A stretch of DNA of 64,000 nucleotides. Source: Saccharomycopsis fibuligera x Saccharomycopsis cf. fibuligera (taxonomy: Eukaryota; Ascomycota; Saccharomycetes; Ascoideales; Saccharomycopsidaceae). The stretch covers positions 3,283,501 to 3,347,500 of the forward strand of contig CP012816.1 in NCBI GenBank assembly GCA_001936135.1, given 5' to 3'. Made by a program: the position numbers and the translations under genes. The notes beneath the pieces are model-generated. The model was not told the DNA's origin and ran no database searches. It was given only the letters and a program-made list of their open reading frames with translations. This document shows, piece after piece, positions 1-11,338 of this stretch. The first letter of the stretch is position 1, and each line of letters begins with the position of its first letter.

Positions 1-32
1 CGGGGCGATAACTATAGCACAGTCGGACCATC

Positions 33-39
33 TATATAA
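33..39 (+). promoter_or_regulatory. TATA box of CPS1
   Basis: TATATAA lies about 107 bases upstream of the chosen CPS1 ATG, a normal distance for a yeast TATA element. Seen in sequence; function is inferred. Confidence 0.5.
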
Positions 40-145
40 GCAGCAGACCTTCTTCGTGTCTCTTCGCTGGCTTGAATTTATATCAACAAAACCCAAGAAA
101 AAGTCAATTTCTTATCCCAACCTTTACTCTTGCCATTACATTGCA

Positions 146-1954
146 ATGGATACCGAAAAACACAATCACGAGCACCAGCTCCCTGTTTACAGCACCCATC
201 CTGCCGGTATCAGTACCAGTTCTGCTCCTCCTCACGCCAAGAAGTCCGCCTTCAAGTTAAAGTTGCTCTTATCTTTAGTGCTCTTTAACATTCTTTTCAT
301 CAATGGCCCAGTATTGAAGGCTCTTTTCAACAGCACTTCTGCTTTTGTTTCTAGCAATGCTGGCCCTGTTGTCACACCCAACAAAAATTATTGTCCAGTG
401 AGCCCAAAAGTGATTCCTGAACAATTTGACGAGTTTAAAGGCACCATTGATGAAATCTTGCATAGCGAATCTTTCAGAAATGAGTCTGCATTAAGATTGT
501 CCCAAACCGTGCAAATTCCAACTGAGGTTAATGATAACACCAAGTACTTGAACTTGTCGGACCCAAGTTTTGAGCCATTTATCAAATTGCATAAGCATTT
601 TGAAAATGTTTTTCCATTGGTACACAAATACTTAAAAAAAGAAGAAGTTAACAAGCATGGTTTACTTTTTACTTGGGAAGGTTCTGAACCAGAATTGAAA
701 CCTTTATTGTTAACCGCTCATCAGGATGTTGTTCCTGTTGACTGGTCCAGTGAAGATAGATGGACTTACTACCCATACAGTGGCCATTACGACGGTGAGA
801 AAGTCTGGGGTAGAGGCGCCTCCGATTGCAAAAACTTGTTGACTGGGTTGTTTGAAACCGTTGAGTTGTTGCTAAGAGACAATTACAAACCAAAAAGAAC
901 CGTTATTTTGTCATTTGGTTTTGATGAAGAAGCCTCGGGTGTTTTGGGTGCCAGCAAACTTGGCGAAACATTGTTGGAAAGATATGGGGAAGATTCGATT
1001 TATGCACTTTTTGATGAAGGTAATGCTGGATTGGTGCAAAAAGATGATAGATACTTTGTCCCAGTGCCAACTGGTGAAAAAGGCTACGTTGATTCTCACA
1101 TCACTTTGAATACCCCTGGTGGCCACTCCTCTGTGCCTCCAGATCACACCAGTATTGGCATCCTTGCTGAATTGATCAACTTGGTTGAAAAGACTCCATT
1201 CAAGCCAACTCTTCCTGAATATAACCCATTCTTGGGCTTCTTGCAATGTTACGCTACTTACTCTAGTGAAATTGATCCATCTTTGAAAAGCAACATCTTA
1301 AACGCTAATGAGGACGAAAAGGCCAATGCTGCTGTCATTGATCTTTTGACTTCTGAGAGAGCCACTAGATACTTGATTGGTACTTCTCAAGCTACCGATA
1401 TTATTAGTGGCGGCGTTAAGGCCAACGCATTACCCGAATCAGCAAAAGTTGTCATCAACTCTAGAATCAATGTCGACTCCTCCGTTAAAGTAACTACCGA
1501 TAAAATTGTTGGAAACGTTCGTGAAATTGCTGATAAGCACGATTTGGGTCTTATTGCTCTTGGTGAAACCATTAAGGAACCAACTGACAACGGTTACTTT
1601 AACTACACTACTGCTACACCACTTGAAGTTGCACCAATTAGTCCCTGGAGCGGTCCAGTTTGGGACCTTTTCAGTGGTTCATTGAGACACTTGTACGAAG
1701 ACTTGGTCTACCCTGATATTATCAAAAATGAAGTGGTTGCTACCCCGGGTCTTAGTACTGGTAATACGGACACCAGATACTACTGGAAGTTGACTAAAAA
1801 TATTTACAGAACTATTCCAGGTATTATCAACTCAGTTGGCCTTCAAAATGGGATTCATAGTGTTGATGAGTACGTTTCTGTTGATGCGCACTTGAACATC
1901 ATTGCTTTCTACTATGAATTTATCAGAAACATTGATTCTTATGGTAGCGATTAA
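146..1954 (+). CDS. CPS1: Gly-Xaa carboxypeptidase (carboxypeptidase S), M20 zinc peptidase
   Basis: Vacuolar carboxypeptidase S that releases C-terminal residues from peptides, notably those with penultimate Gly, for nitrogen scavenging. The protein is 602 residues; the S. cerevisiae enzyme is 576. A single hydrophobic segment at about residues 36-58 follows a short polar tail, the type II membrane topology of Cps1, which reaches the vacuole through multivesicular bodies. M20 metal and catalytic residues are present: AHQD (His192), RGASDCKN (Asp227), the DEEASG pair (Glu261/262) and a late NGIHS (His571). The frame stays open upstream to a GTG at 56, but 146 is the first ATG and sits properly behind the TATA box. 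Stand-alone gene with a 1.3 kb spacer downstream. Confidence 0.95.
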   Translation: MDTEKHNHEHQLPVYSTHPAGISTSSAPPHAKKSAFKLKLLLSLVLFNILFINGPVLKALFNSTSAFVSSNAGPVVTPNKNYCPVSPKVIPEQFDEFKGTIDEILHSESFRNESALRLSQTVQIPTEVNDNTKYLNLSDPSFEPFIKLHKHFENVFPLVHKYLKKEEVNKHGLLFTWEGSEPELKPLLLTAHQDVVPVDWSSEDRWTYYPYSGHYDGEKVWGRGASDCKNLLTGLFETVELLLRDNYKPKRTVILSFGFDEEASGVLGASKLGETLLERYGEDSIYALFDEGNAGLVQKDDRYFVPVPTGEKGYVDSHITLNTPGGHSSVPPDHTSIGILAELINLVEKTPFKPTLPEYNPFLGFLQCYATYSSEIDPSLKSNILNANEDEKANAAVIDLLTSERATRYLIGTSQATDIISGGVKANALPESAKVVINSRINVDSSVKVTTDKIVGNVREIADKHDLGLIALGETIKEPTDNGYFNYTTATPLEVAPISPWSGPVWDLFSGSLRHLYEDLVYPDIIKNEVVATPGLSTGNTDTRYYWKLTKNIYRTIPGIINSVGLQNGIHSVDEYVSVDAHLNIIAFYYEFIRNIDSYGSD

Positions 1955-3292
1955 GTTAATTAATGTTGATCTTTTTACGACTAAATATAGGAATTCTCTA
2001 TTTTCCTCGTGTTTAAACAAAGATGAATATATTTAACTGTTTTGAAAAATAGTAATTTCCATGCCACATTTCATATTACGATGTTGGTTTCTCTAGTAAC
2101 TACATAATATACATTCCCATGCCTAAATTTTGGCTCATTCAGCCTCTCGCCTAAATGTAGTGTAAACCTGCAAAAATTTCCCTTCTTAAACATAATTTTC
2201 ACAACCAATATTAGAAGCGCTCACAATGTAATAGTCGAAAGTTCTTATATGCTCTGTTAATGATATACCGACAGTTGTAAAACCGATAAAAGCCTCTAAT
2301 AAATGCAGTAATTTAATGAATATTATGTATTATTTGGGACATATGTTATGATTATTCTTACTTGTTAAGACAGGTAGAATATTTCTCTTACAATAAGGAC
2401 TTTGAATAATTGGAGGGTTTACTAAGTGGCGTACAGAATTGTTAATAATATCTTTTTTGAAATGTTAAAAAGCCGTTCAATATTGTTGACAAATAGATCA
2501 TCTTGTTGAAGAAGAATTTTTTTAGTTTAAAACTCACGATATGCATCATAGCAAAAAGAAAGCATAATTTTCGGTGCATTTAGTTTTGATTATAAAAACA
2601 AAAACTTTCAACACTAAGGTTTACCCAGGTGCAAAGGATATAGAACAGAAAAGTGTTTTCAGCATGTTTGATATTCATAATACGTCATCATCAAAGTTGT
2701 ACATATATTGGTATCACAACTTGTATAGGAAACTTTTGACATTTGATACTCCATTAGTTATTGAGTTACTACACACTACAACAACGACAACAGGAAACAT
2801 TTTGAAAAAAATATCGCCAATGATTTTACAACGCGTTGAACCCTCATATCCATATTAGGCATGAACAGGTTACACAGACAAGACATTAATACACTTAACA
2901 ATATTACAGCCTGGCAGAATTGGTGAACGAATTTTATGTGTAGTATGTGTTTAAATATTGTAGTGTAGTGGTACACGCATGTTGAGATTATTCAATGCTT
3001 AATACGTTACGAGCCCGTCGTCATAGGTTACGAACCCTCGTGAGTTAGGATAATTTCGAATATACAAAAGCTGATTGGCCGCTGTGCCCAGACCACGGTG
3101 AAAATTGCACGAAAAAATCTGCTCTGCAAAAATCAAACTACCACTACTGCAAAATACCCTATTCTCTTTCTCTCCATCCCAGCCAGTCACAGACAGAGAT
3201 ATAATATAGAAAGTCCTTTCCCACGACTATCATTACAACCCTCACCTCATCACCCACCCACTCCCCACAACACATTCAAATAAAGCAGCCTG
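1955..3292. other. Intergenic CPS1-COR1 (CPS1 3' flank and COR1 promoter)
   Basis: AT-rich spacer of 1.34 kb. Only short open frames with non-ATG starts or no recognizable product occur here, for example 2574-2858, which starts at GTG. The right end is pyrimidine- and C-rich (3140-3290), as usual for a yeast 5' leader. A CCAAT box lies at 3074-3078. No RNA gene or repeat was recognized. Confidence 0.6.
3074..3078 (-). promoter_or_regulatory. CCAAT box, candidate HAP complex site for COR1
   Basis: ATTGG (CCAAT on the minus strand) lies about 215 bases upstream of the COR1 ATG. Respiratory-chain genes of yeasts, including complex III core subunits, are classic targets of the CCAAT-binding HAP complex. 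A 5-base match alone is weak; the target gene makes it plausible. Confidence 0.4.
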
Positions 3293-4639
3293 ATGTCTTC
3301 AATGCTCCGTTCAGCAGCCGCCTCCGCCAAAATCACTGGTCGCCGTTTTATCTCCACTGCCAACTCAAAGACCCAGTACACTTCTTTGTCTAATGGTTTG
3401 ACCGTGGCTACCGAATCCAATCCTTTGGCCAAATCTTCCACCATTGGTTTGTGGGTTGGCGCTGGTTCTAAGCACGAAACCACAATCAATAATGGTGTCT
3501 CTAAATTAGCCACCAAGGCCCTCTTTGATGGCAGCAAACAAGCTGCTTCCAAGCAAGGTGTTATCTTAGGTTCTAACGTCGAAAGAGAATCCATTGCCTT
3601 GTTTGGTACTACTTTGGGCAGCAAGGCTAGTTCTGTTATTGATTTGCTTGCTCAAAGTTTCAACAACCCATCTTTCTCTGAAGAAGCTGTGGCCAACTAC
3701 AAGAAGGCTGCCATCAAAGACACCGAAATCATTGAAGAAACTCCTAGAAAAACCGTTTTGGAACATTTGCACGCTACCGCTTTCCAAGGCACTTCATTGG
3801 CTTTGCCAATCAATGGTACTCCAGAATCCATCTCTAACTTACAGGCTTCTGATTTGGAATCTTTGATTAACAAGTACACTGTTTCTTCCAACGCCGTAGT
3901 TGTTGGTGCTGGTAACATTAAGCACGAAGAATTAGTTGAACTAGTTGAAAAAAAACTCAAGATCCCAGCTGGCGTTGTTCCAAAAGTCAAACCAGCCAAG
4001 TTTTTGGGTTCTGAATTGAGATTCAGAGATGACACTTTGCCAAGCGCCTACATTTCCATTGCCGTTAACGGTCCATCTTTGACATCTAAAGATCTTTACA
4101 CTGCTCAAGTTGCTTCTGAAGTTTTTGGTGCTTACACTTCTAGTGAACCAGCTTCTAGTAGACAAGGTAGTAAGTTGGCTGACATTGTTCACACCAACCA
4201 TTTGGCTCAAAACTTCCATCACTTCACTAATGCTTACAAAGATGCCGGTCTTTGGGGTTTCTATACTGAAACCAGCAACATTGGTAACATTGATGACTTG
4301 ATTCATTTCTCTTTGAAACAATGGAACAGATTATCTACTGACGTTACTGAAACTGAAGTTTTCAAAGCTAAATCAGTGTTGAAATCTAAGATTTTGGCTT
4401 CTTTGGGCTCCACTTCCGCCATTGCTAATGACATTGGTACCAAGGTTTTGATTAACGACAGAAGACAATCCATTGATGAAATCTTTGCTAAGATTGACCA
4501 AGTTTCCGTCAAGTCAATCAATAAATGGGCTCAAAGAGACTTGTGGGATCAAGACATCGCTGTCTCTGGTACCGGTCAAATCGAAGCTTTGTTTGACTAC
4601 AACAGATTGCGTAACGAAATGGCCATGTTGAGATGGTAA
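3293..4639 (+). CDS. COR1: Ubiquinol-cytochrome c reductase core protein 1 (complex III)
   Basis: Core subunit 1 of the mitochondrial cytochrome bc1 complex, on the matrix side of the inner membrane. The 448-residue protein (457 in S. cerevisiae) belongs to the M16 mitochondrial-processing-peptidase-like family. An N-terminal presequence rich in Arg, Ser and Ala is followed by the family start YTSLSNGLTVATES. The zinc motif HxxEH of active processing peptidases is not seen where it would fall (around NNGVSKLATKALF), as expected for yeast Cor1, which is structural. The C-terminal family segment QIEALFDYNRLRNEMAMLRW is intact. A second ATG lies three codons in; I chose the first. It converges on GLG2. 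Confidence 0.95.
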   Translation: MSSMLRSAAASAKITGRRFISTANSKTQYTSLSNGLTVATESNPLAKSSTIGLWVGAGSKHETTINNGVSKLATKALFDGSKQAASKQGVILGSNVERESIALFGTTLGSKASSVIDLLAQSFNNPSFSEEAVANYKKAAIKDTEIIEETPRKTVLEHLHATAFQGTSLALPINGTPESISNLQASDLESLINKYTVSSNAVVVGAGNIKHEELVELVEKKLKIPAGVVPKVKPAKFLGSELRFRDDTLPSAYISIAVNGPSLTSKDLYTAQVASEVFGAYTSSEPASSRQGSKLADIVHTNHLAQNFHHFTNAYKDAGLWGFYTETSNIGNIDDLIHFSLKQWNRLSTDVTETEVFKAKSVLKSKILASLGSTSAIANDIGTKVLINDRRQSIDEIFAKIDQVSVKSINKWAQRDLWDQDIAVSGTGQIEALFDYNRLRNEMAMLRW

Positions 4640-5330
4640 TTGTGGTGATAAATTAGTTTTCCCTCCGTTTTCATATACTAAGTGACTAGTCACTGCTCAA
4701 TTTGTGCGTGCTGTTTAGTGGTTTTGTTTTGTTTACTGTTCTTTTCCAACTCTTTTTTTTTTTTTTCATGATTCTTGCCTCTTTTTCTCCTAAACTCCAT
4801 CATCTCATAACTTTATCATAACTCATTTTCTTTATTTTTTTAGCCTTACCTTTCCCCTTGCCTAATTTTATTATTTATCTCACTTACACAGTCTTAAAAA
4901 TTTCATACATCCTGTTCAACATCCATTTTCTTCCCTTGTCAAATATAATATTCATAAGCCAATCAAAATATCAAATTTATGTACGATATATCACCAACTT
5001 TAGCGTAAGAGACGTAAGCAAATAGCTAAAAGTTAAGGGCTATTAAAATGACCGTCTATTGAGAGAATTAGTCTATTCCATAGAATATTGAAGAGGGTAA
5101 AGTCAAGAAATATATATAGCGAAAGACTTGTTGAAGATCATGAATTAGTGACAAACGGTGGGCTTGAAAAGAATAAAAAACAAAAATGATAAGCAAAGTG
5201 AGTTCCTCGAAAATATTAGCAAAGGCGTATAATAGCAAAAACAAAAAAATAAATATAATTGTTGATAAACTTAGGGGAAAAAGTTGTTCCATTGGAACCG
5301 TCCCACTTGATTGAAACAAACACCCATAAA

Positions 5331-5365
<35 letters not shown>

Positions 5366-5460
5366 ACAATAAAACATCAAGAAACAAGTAGTATAGCAAG
5401 AATATAAAACGCAAATAATAGTAGTGGGCTATCAAAAAGCTTTGAAGACATTCACAATTA
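4640..5460. other. Convergent intergenic region COR1/GLG2
   Basis: T-rich 3' flank of COR1 meets the A-rich 3' flank of GLG2. It holds a pure A33 run at 5332-5364. ORFs here are homopolymer artefacts. No gene seen. Confidence 0.6.
5332..5364. repeat. Poly(A) tract of 33 bases
   Basis: Uninterrupted A33 on the plus strand, about 96 bases beyond the GLG2 stop, where it reads as T33 on the GLG2 strand. Confidence 0.95.
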
Positions 5461-6582
5461 TTAGAATGGATCAGGACCAAATCTTCTTTCTGGTCTAACA
5501 TTCTTGCTAAACATGACATCAATAATAGTTTTTGGTTCTGCTGCTGCTACTTCTTCTTCTTCTTTACCAGCATAGTTTTCCAAATCCTCATCCTTTGTCA
5601 ATTCTTTTTCATCTTCTAGAGAAAGTTGTTCAAAATTTTTGCTGGGATCATATTTCTTATATTCGTAATCAGCTGGAAACGCATTGAGCTCATTATTATG
5701 AATAACTGACTTGATATCTGCATCTGCACCATAATGCTTATAAAAGATTTTCCACCATAATGCAGTCAAACCATAAGCATCACCATTATATTCCTCACCA
5801 CTACTTGCAACAGCGCTTAGCTTTGCAATGTCATAGTACGGTACTTTGTTGGACCATGGTTTCAGTGCGCCAATAAAATGTAACACAATAATATCTTTAG
5901 CAAACCGTTTGTATGCTGGGGTATATTGATATTGCCCGTTTGGTGTGACGTTATACAAAAACGATAATGGTTTCCAAGAGCGAGTCTTGCTAGAGTTGAA
6001 TTTACCAAAATTTTGGTAAAATTCATTCAATAAACCTTGGTCTGCCCCGTCAAATGAACTATTAGTGGTGCTAGAATTAACAATTTGACTTAATTGCTTG
6101 TATATGTCTAAAGATGGCTTGATCAAGAACAAGCCAGTGTTAAAAATGTCCGGCCAGCCAGCGTCTGGTGCCGCGGCAATCTGTGAATCGGTAATTTCGA
6201 GGTCAAACAAGTGATCCAAGTTTTGCAACACCAACAAATCCGAGTCCAAATAAACGATTTTGCTGTACCTGTCAAAGAATTTGTATATCTGGATTTTAGT
6301 TAAGGTTTTGATAAGTTCTGGCCTTTTCAAAAGAGTGTGCAAGTTAGCCAAGTCCACCACGTTCGAAGAATCTAAAAGATCTACTTGGATCACTTCATCA
6401 TACACTGATGATAGCAAGTGGAGCTGGTGAGCAGTAAACACCAAATTATGGTTCTTTGGGATTAACACCACAAACTTCCCAGCGGTACAGTTGAGATCTC
6501 TTAGAGACTTGGCGAGAACCAAGGCGCCGGGTAGATAAGCGCCAGAGTATAGAAGGGTGACATAGGCGTTAGGAAATGGCAT
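5461..6582 (-). CDS. GLG2: Glycogenin glucosyltransferase (GT8)
   Basis: Self-glucosylating primer of glycogen synthesis. The 373-residue length resembles S. cerevisiae Glg2 (380) rather than the longer Glg1. The GT8 catalytic domain fills residues 5 to about 260: it opens with AYVTLLYSGAYLPGALVLAKSL, has the metal- and nucleotide-binding DSD at 113-115 within KIVYLDSDLLVLQNL, the family stretch WPDIFNTGLFLIKPS (about 143-157), and DQGLLNEFY at 181-189. An acidic linker leads to a short conserved tail ending PERRFGPDPF, which may serve the glycogen synthase contact. Divergent from CCT2 with 416 bases between starts. Confidence 0.93.
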   Translation of the reverse strand: MPFPNAYVTLLYSGAYLPGALVLAKSLRDLNCTAGKFVVLIPKNHNLVFTAHQLHLLSSVYDEVIQVDLLDSSNVVDLANLHTLLKRPELIKTLTKIQIYKFFDRYSKIVYLDSDLLVLQNLDHLFDLEITDSQIAAAPDAGWPDIFNTGLFLIKPSLDIYKQLSQIVNSSTTNSSFDGADQGLLNEFYQNFGKFNSSKTRSWKPLSFLYNVTPNGQYQYTPAYKRFAKDIIVLHFIGALKPWSNKVPYYDIAKLSAVASSGEEYNGDAYGLTALWWKIFYKHYGADADIKSVIHNNELNAFPADYEYKKYDPSKNFEQLSLEDEKELTKDEDLENYAGKEEEEVAAAEPKTIIDVMFSKNVRPERRFGPDPF

Positions 6583-6998
6583 TGGGGTATGTGCGTTTGT
6601 ATCGGCGTCTATAAAGAGAAGCGAGAATGAGGCAAATGTGAGATGAAGAAGAGCAACGAAAACATAACAAAGTAGAAAGCTGAGTCTGGGATTTAAATCA
6701 TCAATTAGGAAGATGTGGTTGGAGCCTGAGAAAAGGAGCAGATTTGATGTATGGCGCTAACAATTGCTTCTAATTTAGCTGGGAGATAAGTGTATGTGTA
6801 TCTATGCAGTTGCCTGTGCGTATCAGAATAGGAACGTGACCGCCATAGTAGAAAAAAATTTAATTTTTTTCACAGTGAGCAAAATCAACAACAGAGAAAT
6901 AACAGAAACAGAAGAGAAGAAGAACAGTAGTCAAGGTGGTGTGTTTACTTTCTACTGAATACTGCATTGACTTATACTAAAATAGCACACTCATTATC
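6583..6998. other. Divergent promoter region GLG2/CCT2
   Basis: 416-base AT-rich region between two divergent starts. An A/T block at 6852-6871 resembles a nucleosome-depleting poly(dA:dT) element. No specific factor site can be defended. Confidence 0.5.
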
Positions 6999-8662
6999 AT
7001 GGTATGTATTCTGGTTTTTTCGGATTTATCATTCCACCGCACAAATGTTTGCTGATTAACTAACAATCACCCTAGTCCGTTAACATTTTTGGAGATCAAG
7101 TCACTGAGGAAAGAGCAGAAAACGCTCGTCTTTCCGCCTTCGTTGGCGCTATTGCCGTTGGTGATTTGGTAAAAACCACCTTGGGTCCAAAAGGTATGGA
7201 CAAACTTTTGCAATCTGCGTCTTCCGACACATCGTTGATTACCAATGATGGCGCCACTATCTTGAAAGCCATCCCGCTTGATAATCCAGCCGCCAAAGTG
7301 TTGGTCAACTTGTCCAAAGTGCAAGACGACAATATTGGTGACGGTACCACTTCCGTGACGGTTTTGGCTTCTGAATTATTGCGTGAGGCTGAGAAATTGA
7401 TAAATCAAAAAATACACCCACAGACAATCATTGAAGGTTACAGAATCGCTGCTAAAGTGGCAATTGATGCATTGGAAAACACCGCTATTGACAATAGTAA
7501 AAATCCAGAAAAATTCCGTCAAGACTTGATTAATATTGCCAAAACCACCTTGTCATCCAAGATTTTGTCTCAAGATAAGAACCAATTTGCCGAGTTGGCT
7601 GTCAATGCAATTCTAAGATTGAAGAATAATGTGAACTTGGAACATATTCAAATTCTTAAGATTGTGGGTGGGAAATTATCTGATTCCTACTTGGACGAAG
7701 GTTTCATTTTGAACAAGAAATTTGGTATCAATCAGCCAAAGAAAATCAATAATTGTAACATTTTGATTGCTAATACTTCCATGGATACCGATAAAGTTAA
7801 GATCTTTGGTGCTAAATTCAAGGTTAACTCCACTGCCAAATTAGCTGAATTGGAAAAATCCGAAAAAGAAAAAATGAAGAACAAAATCAACAAGATTAAG
7901 AATTTCGAAAAGATAAATTGTTTTGTTAACAGACAATTAATCTATGACTACCCAGAACAACTTTTGACTGAAGCTGGCATTAATTCTGTTGAACACGCTG
8001 ATTTTGATGGTATTGAAAGATTGGCCTTAGTCACTGGCGGTGAAGTGGTTTCTACATTTGATCATCCTGAAAAAGTCAGATTGGGTTATTGTGACAGCAT
8101 CGAAGAAATCATAATTGGCGAAGACTTGTTTACCAGATTCAACGGGGTGAAGGCTGGTGAAGCATGTACTATTGTCTTGAGAGGCGCCACTCATCAAGTC
8201 TTAGATGAAGCAGAAAGATCTTTACATGATGCTCTTTCAGTGTTATCACAAACTGTCAAATCCACAAAAACTGTCCTTGGTGGTGGTTGTTCCGAAATGA
8301 TTATGTCCAAAGCTGTTGATCAGATTGCTTCTAATATTGATGGTAAGAAGTCTTTAGCGGTTGAAAGTTTTGCTAAATCGTTGCGTGAATTGCCAATTAT
8401 CTTGGCTGATAATGCTGGTTACGACAGCAGTGAATTGATCACTAAGTTGCGTACTGCTATATACAATGGTTTGACCACTAGCGGGCTAGACTTGAATGAA
8501 GGTAAGATTGCTGACATGAGAGAATTGGGTATTGTGGAAAGTTACAAGTTGAAATATCATGTGGTTAATAGTGCCACCGAAGCTGCTGAAGTATTATTGA
8601 GAGTCGATAATATTATTAAGGCAAAACCTAGAACTGCTGATAGAGGCCATGGTCCTATGTAA
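6999..8662 (+). CDS. CCT2: TCP-1/CCT chaperonin subunit beta (spliced)
   Basis: Beta subunit of the cytosolic CCT/TRiC ring that folds actin and tubulin. Coding exons are 6999-7001 (the ATG alone) and 7076-8662, giving 529 residues (527 in S. cerevisiae). Exon 2 opens with [20 protein letters not shown], the canonical N terminus, which an ORF search beginning further in would lose. Group II chaperonin motifs are present: [40 protein letters not shown] and the nucleotide-site VLGGGCSEM; the end is [10 protein letters not shown] read exon 2 for in-frame CTG and found none. Divergent from GLG2. The spliced structure rests on sequence signals and family length; no transcript was available. Confidence 0.96.
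7002..7075 (+). other. CCT2 intron (74 bp)
   Basis: Donor GTATGT directly follows the start codon. A branch-site-like AACTAAC lies at 7058-7064, and the acceptor CCTAG ends at 7075. Removal restores the conserved N terminus in frame. Confidence 0.93.
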
Positions 8663-8938
8663 AATTAATATTGTTATTATTATTAATTTCTTTAATTTCT
8701 CTTTCTTTGATTAATTTCTACCTTTTCACCTCTATCGTCTCGCTGCTTTTATATCTTTTAATGTTAACATGTGTTAGGCTTTCTAAAAGAAAAAAACAAA
8801 CTATTTAACAACAATGCTGGCGTAAAAATTTTCAAAGTTACTCATAATAATAAGTAAGCAAAAAATTTGATAAATTCCCATATGTACACGATAATATTAT
8901 AATACAGAATATTTAAAACCCGACATAATGTAATAGAG

Positions 8939-11029
8939 CTACGTCTCTACAGCAGGGGTAGCTGATTTTATACCGGGAATGTTCAAATCCAGTCTATTGA
9001 CTTTAAGCTCTTCTTGCTTAAATCTTACCAATCGGTACAATTCAAACACTGTGGCTGCAGTAATACCTTGGGTTCTTCTAGCTTGACCAATAGTTTCTGG
9101 TTGTACGCTGTTCAAAGTCTCCGTAGCCTCATGGCTCAAGTTCAATGCAGAATAATCGAAATTCACTGGCAAAAGCAAACCTTCATCAGCAGCAAAAGCT
9201 TTAATAAAAGAAAGTTCTTTGCGCAAGTATGGAGCATATTTACCCTCGACATTGATCTTGTCAATCACTCGTTTGGGTATAGCACTATAATCTTCTTTAA
9301 ACTCGTCACTTTTGAATTTCTGAAGAGCATTGAAAAGCCCCTCGCAAGTGACATTTTTATGCACAAGCATCTTGTAAGCATTGACACCATCTACACCAAT
9401 ACGAGCATCCTTGAAGAATGATTTCCATTGAGCTGGCAGCAATTTTATTGATTTAAGTTTATCGGTCAATTCGCTTATCAAAATTTGATCCTGCATGAAT
9501 TTTGTCCATCTGTCATCACCACAAACCCCAAAATTTCTAGCCATTTCCGTGAGTCTCGTGTCTGCGTTATCACATCGGACACTAAGTCTGAACTCCGAAC
9601 GGGAAGTGAACATACGGTATGGCTCAGTAACCCCTTTAGTAATCAAGTCATCAATAACCACTCCAATAAAAGCATCTGCTCGGGAAATTTTAAGCGGTGG
9701 TTTCTTCATATAATTCAAACCAGCATTTATACCAGCAATACATCCTTGAGCAGCCGCTTCTTCATAACCAGTGGTACCATTAATTTGACCAGCAAGGAAA
9801 AGACCGTTGACTAGCTTAGTTTCTAATGTTTGTCTCAACTGCACTGGATCAATATAATCATACTCGACACCATAACCTGGTTGTAACATTTTAGCATTCT
9901 CCAAACCTGGAATCATTTTCATCATTTGCTCTTGAATTTCTTCAGGCATAGTGTTTGACATGCCGTTAGGATACAATACATCACTATCTATTCCTTCTGG
10001 TTCGAGCCAAAGTGGATGTGATTCCTTATCAGGAAATTTCTTAAGCTTGGACTCAAATGAGGGACAGTATCTTGGACCTTTGATGTCCTCTCTAATATGC
10101 ACAGATAAATGGAAATTTTTACGTACTAATGCATGAAGTTCTGGGGTGGATCTAGTCTGGTAGCACGATATCTGGTTATTGTCACCAATAGGAATTTGGT
10201 CATTCATGTAACTCATTGGCTGTGCTGGGTTGTCACCTAGTTGTTCAGTGACTTTGCTATAATCAAGCCCCTGCTTTGATATTCTGGGCGGTGTACCGGT
10301 TTTCAATCTTCCAAGTTTGAAACCAGCTTCTCTAAGAGTTTTACTGATACCATATGTTGGCTTTTCACCAATTCTGCCGGCTGGTGTGATCTTTAAGCCA
10401 ACGTGAATTTCGGCACTAAGGAATGTACCAGTGGTGACCACCACATTCGATGTCTTCAATATAGTTCCATCCTCCAATATTACCCCTCTAACCTTACCAT
10501 ATTGTTGCTGCTGTTGAGTATTGTCATTGTTACTGTTATCGATAATTATATCTTCCACGCTGCCTTCTAAAACCGACAAGTTTGGATAATTTTTAATGGT
10601 TCGCTGCATTTCTTGAAGATATAGTTTTCGGTCTATCTGTGCTCTAGGCCCCCAGACTGCTGCTCCTCGTGACGCATTTAACACTTTGAACTGAATTCCT
10701 GCTGCATCAGTGACTTTGGCAGCTACCCCATCCAAAGCATCGATTTCTCGAAGAAGGGTCCCCTTGCCTACACCACCCATAGCTGGGTTGCAGGAACAAG
10801 TACCAATTTTGTCGAATTTTGGTGTCACCAAAGTGGTGGCGGTGCCGGTTCTAGCAGATCCAGTAGCGGCCTCACAACCAGCATGGCCACCGCCAACCAC
10901 TACTACCGGATGTTCTGGTAAAGTATTCAAAATGGATTCATGATACGAGGTCAAAGAAATGGATCGACAAGGCGATATTTTAGTAGAATGTAAGTTGTGA
11001 CGGCTTCGCACTAAGCTTTGCCTAAACAT
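8939..11029 (-). CDS. MTO1: Mitochondrial tRNA 5-carboxymethylaminomethyluridine synthase subunit (MnmG/GidA family)
   Basis: Mto1 works with the GTPase Mss1 to modify the wobble uridine of mitochondrial tRNAs. The protein is 696 residues (669 in S. cerevisiae), starting at the ATG at 11029. The frame runs on upstream to 11191, but without the family N terminus. A basic, Ser-rich presequence of about 35 residues precedes the FAD fold [17 protein letters not shown] (41-57). GidA signatures follow: [37 protein letters not shown] and [16 protein letters not shown]. The C-terminal helical domain ends with [18 protein letters not shown]. The start-to-start gap to the divergent CNN1 gene is 309 bases. 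Confidence 0.95.
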   Translation of the reverse strand: MFRQSLVRSRHNLHSTKISPCRSISLTSYHESILNTLPEHPVVVVGGGHAGCEAATGSARTGTATTLVTPKFDKIGTCSCNPAMGGVGKGTLLREIDALDGVAAKVTDAAGIQFKVLNASRGAAVWGPRAQIDRKLYLQEMQRTIKNYPNLSVLEGSVEDIIIDNSNNDNTQQQQQYGKVRGVILEDGTILKTSNVVVTTGTFLSAEIHVGLKITPAGRIGEKPTYGISKTLREAGFKLGRLKTGTPPRISKQGLDYSKVTEQLGDNPAQPMSYMNDQIPIGDNNQISCYQTRSTPELHALVRKNFHLSVHIREDIKGPRYCPSFESKLKKFPDKESHPLWLEPEGIDSDVLYPNGMSNTMPEEIQEQMMKMIPGLENAKMLQPGYGVEYDYIDPVQLRQTLETKLVNGLFLAGQINGTTGYEEAAAQGCIAGINAGLNYMKKPPLKISRADAFIGVVIDDLITKGVTEPYRMFTSRSEFRLSVRCDNADTRLTEMARNFGVCGDDRWTKFMQDQILISELTDKLKSIKLLPAQWKSFFKDARIGVDGVNAYKMLVHKNVTCEGLFNALQKFKSDEFKEDYSAIPKRVIDKINVEGKYAPYLRKELSFIKAFAADEGLLLPVNFDYSALNLSHEATETLNSVQPETIGQARRTQGITAATVFELYRLVRFKQEELKVNRLDLNIPGIKSATPAVET

Positions 11030-11338
11030 TATCGCGGGCTTTTTGTTGACAAAATATATGAAACAAAAGATATTTAGTTTTATCTGACGTTTTATTGATG
11101 CTCCCCGATGCTCCTTTGAGGCTGAAATTTTTTGTATTTCGAAATTTTTAAACATTGATCTGAGATGTGACAGGGGCACATAACCATACATTCAAACGCG
11201 GAAAAATCCGCAACATCTTCAACAAAAACAAACAAATAAACAAAAACAGGTAAATAAAAATAAATAGATAAATATACGAATAACAACTCTCCGAGGCACT
11301 TGAACACCCATGAAATAGATGTGCCAGCAGACCTTGAC
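11030..11338. other. Divergent promoter region MTO1/CNN1
   Basis: 309 bases shared by two divergent genes. It contains AAATTTTT-type A/T elements around 11124-11154 and a two-codon upstream ORF (ATG AAA TAG, 11310-11318) in front of CNN1. No defined regulator site. Confidence 0.5.

Noticed and set aside
56-145. Thirty-codon extension of CPS1
   Set aside because: It begins at GTG, not ATG, and adds sequence unlike the family.
7166-8662. CCT2 starting at 7166
   Set aside because: That codon is TTG and leaves out the conserved N-terminal segment recovered by splicing.
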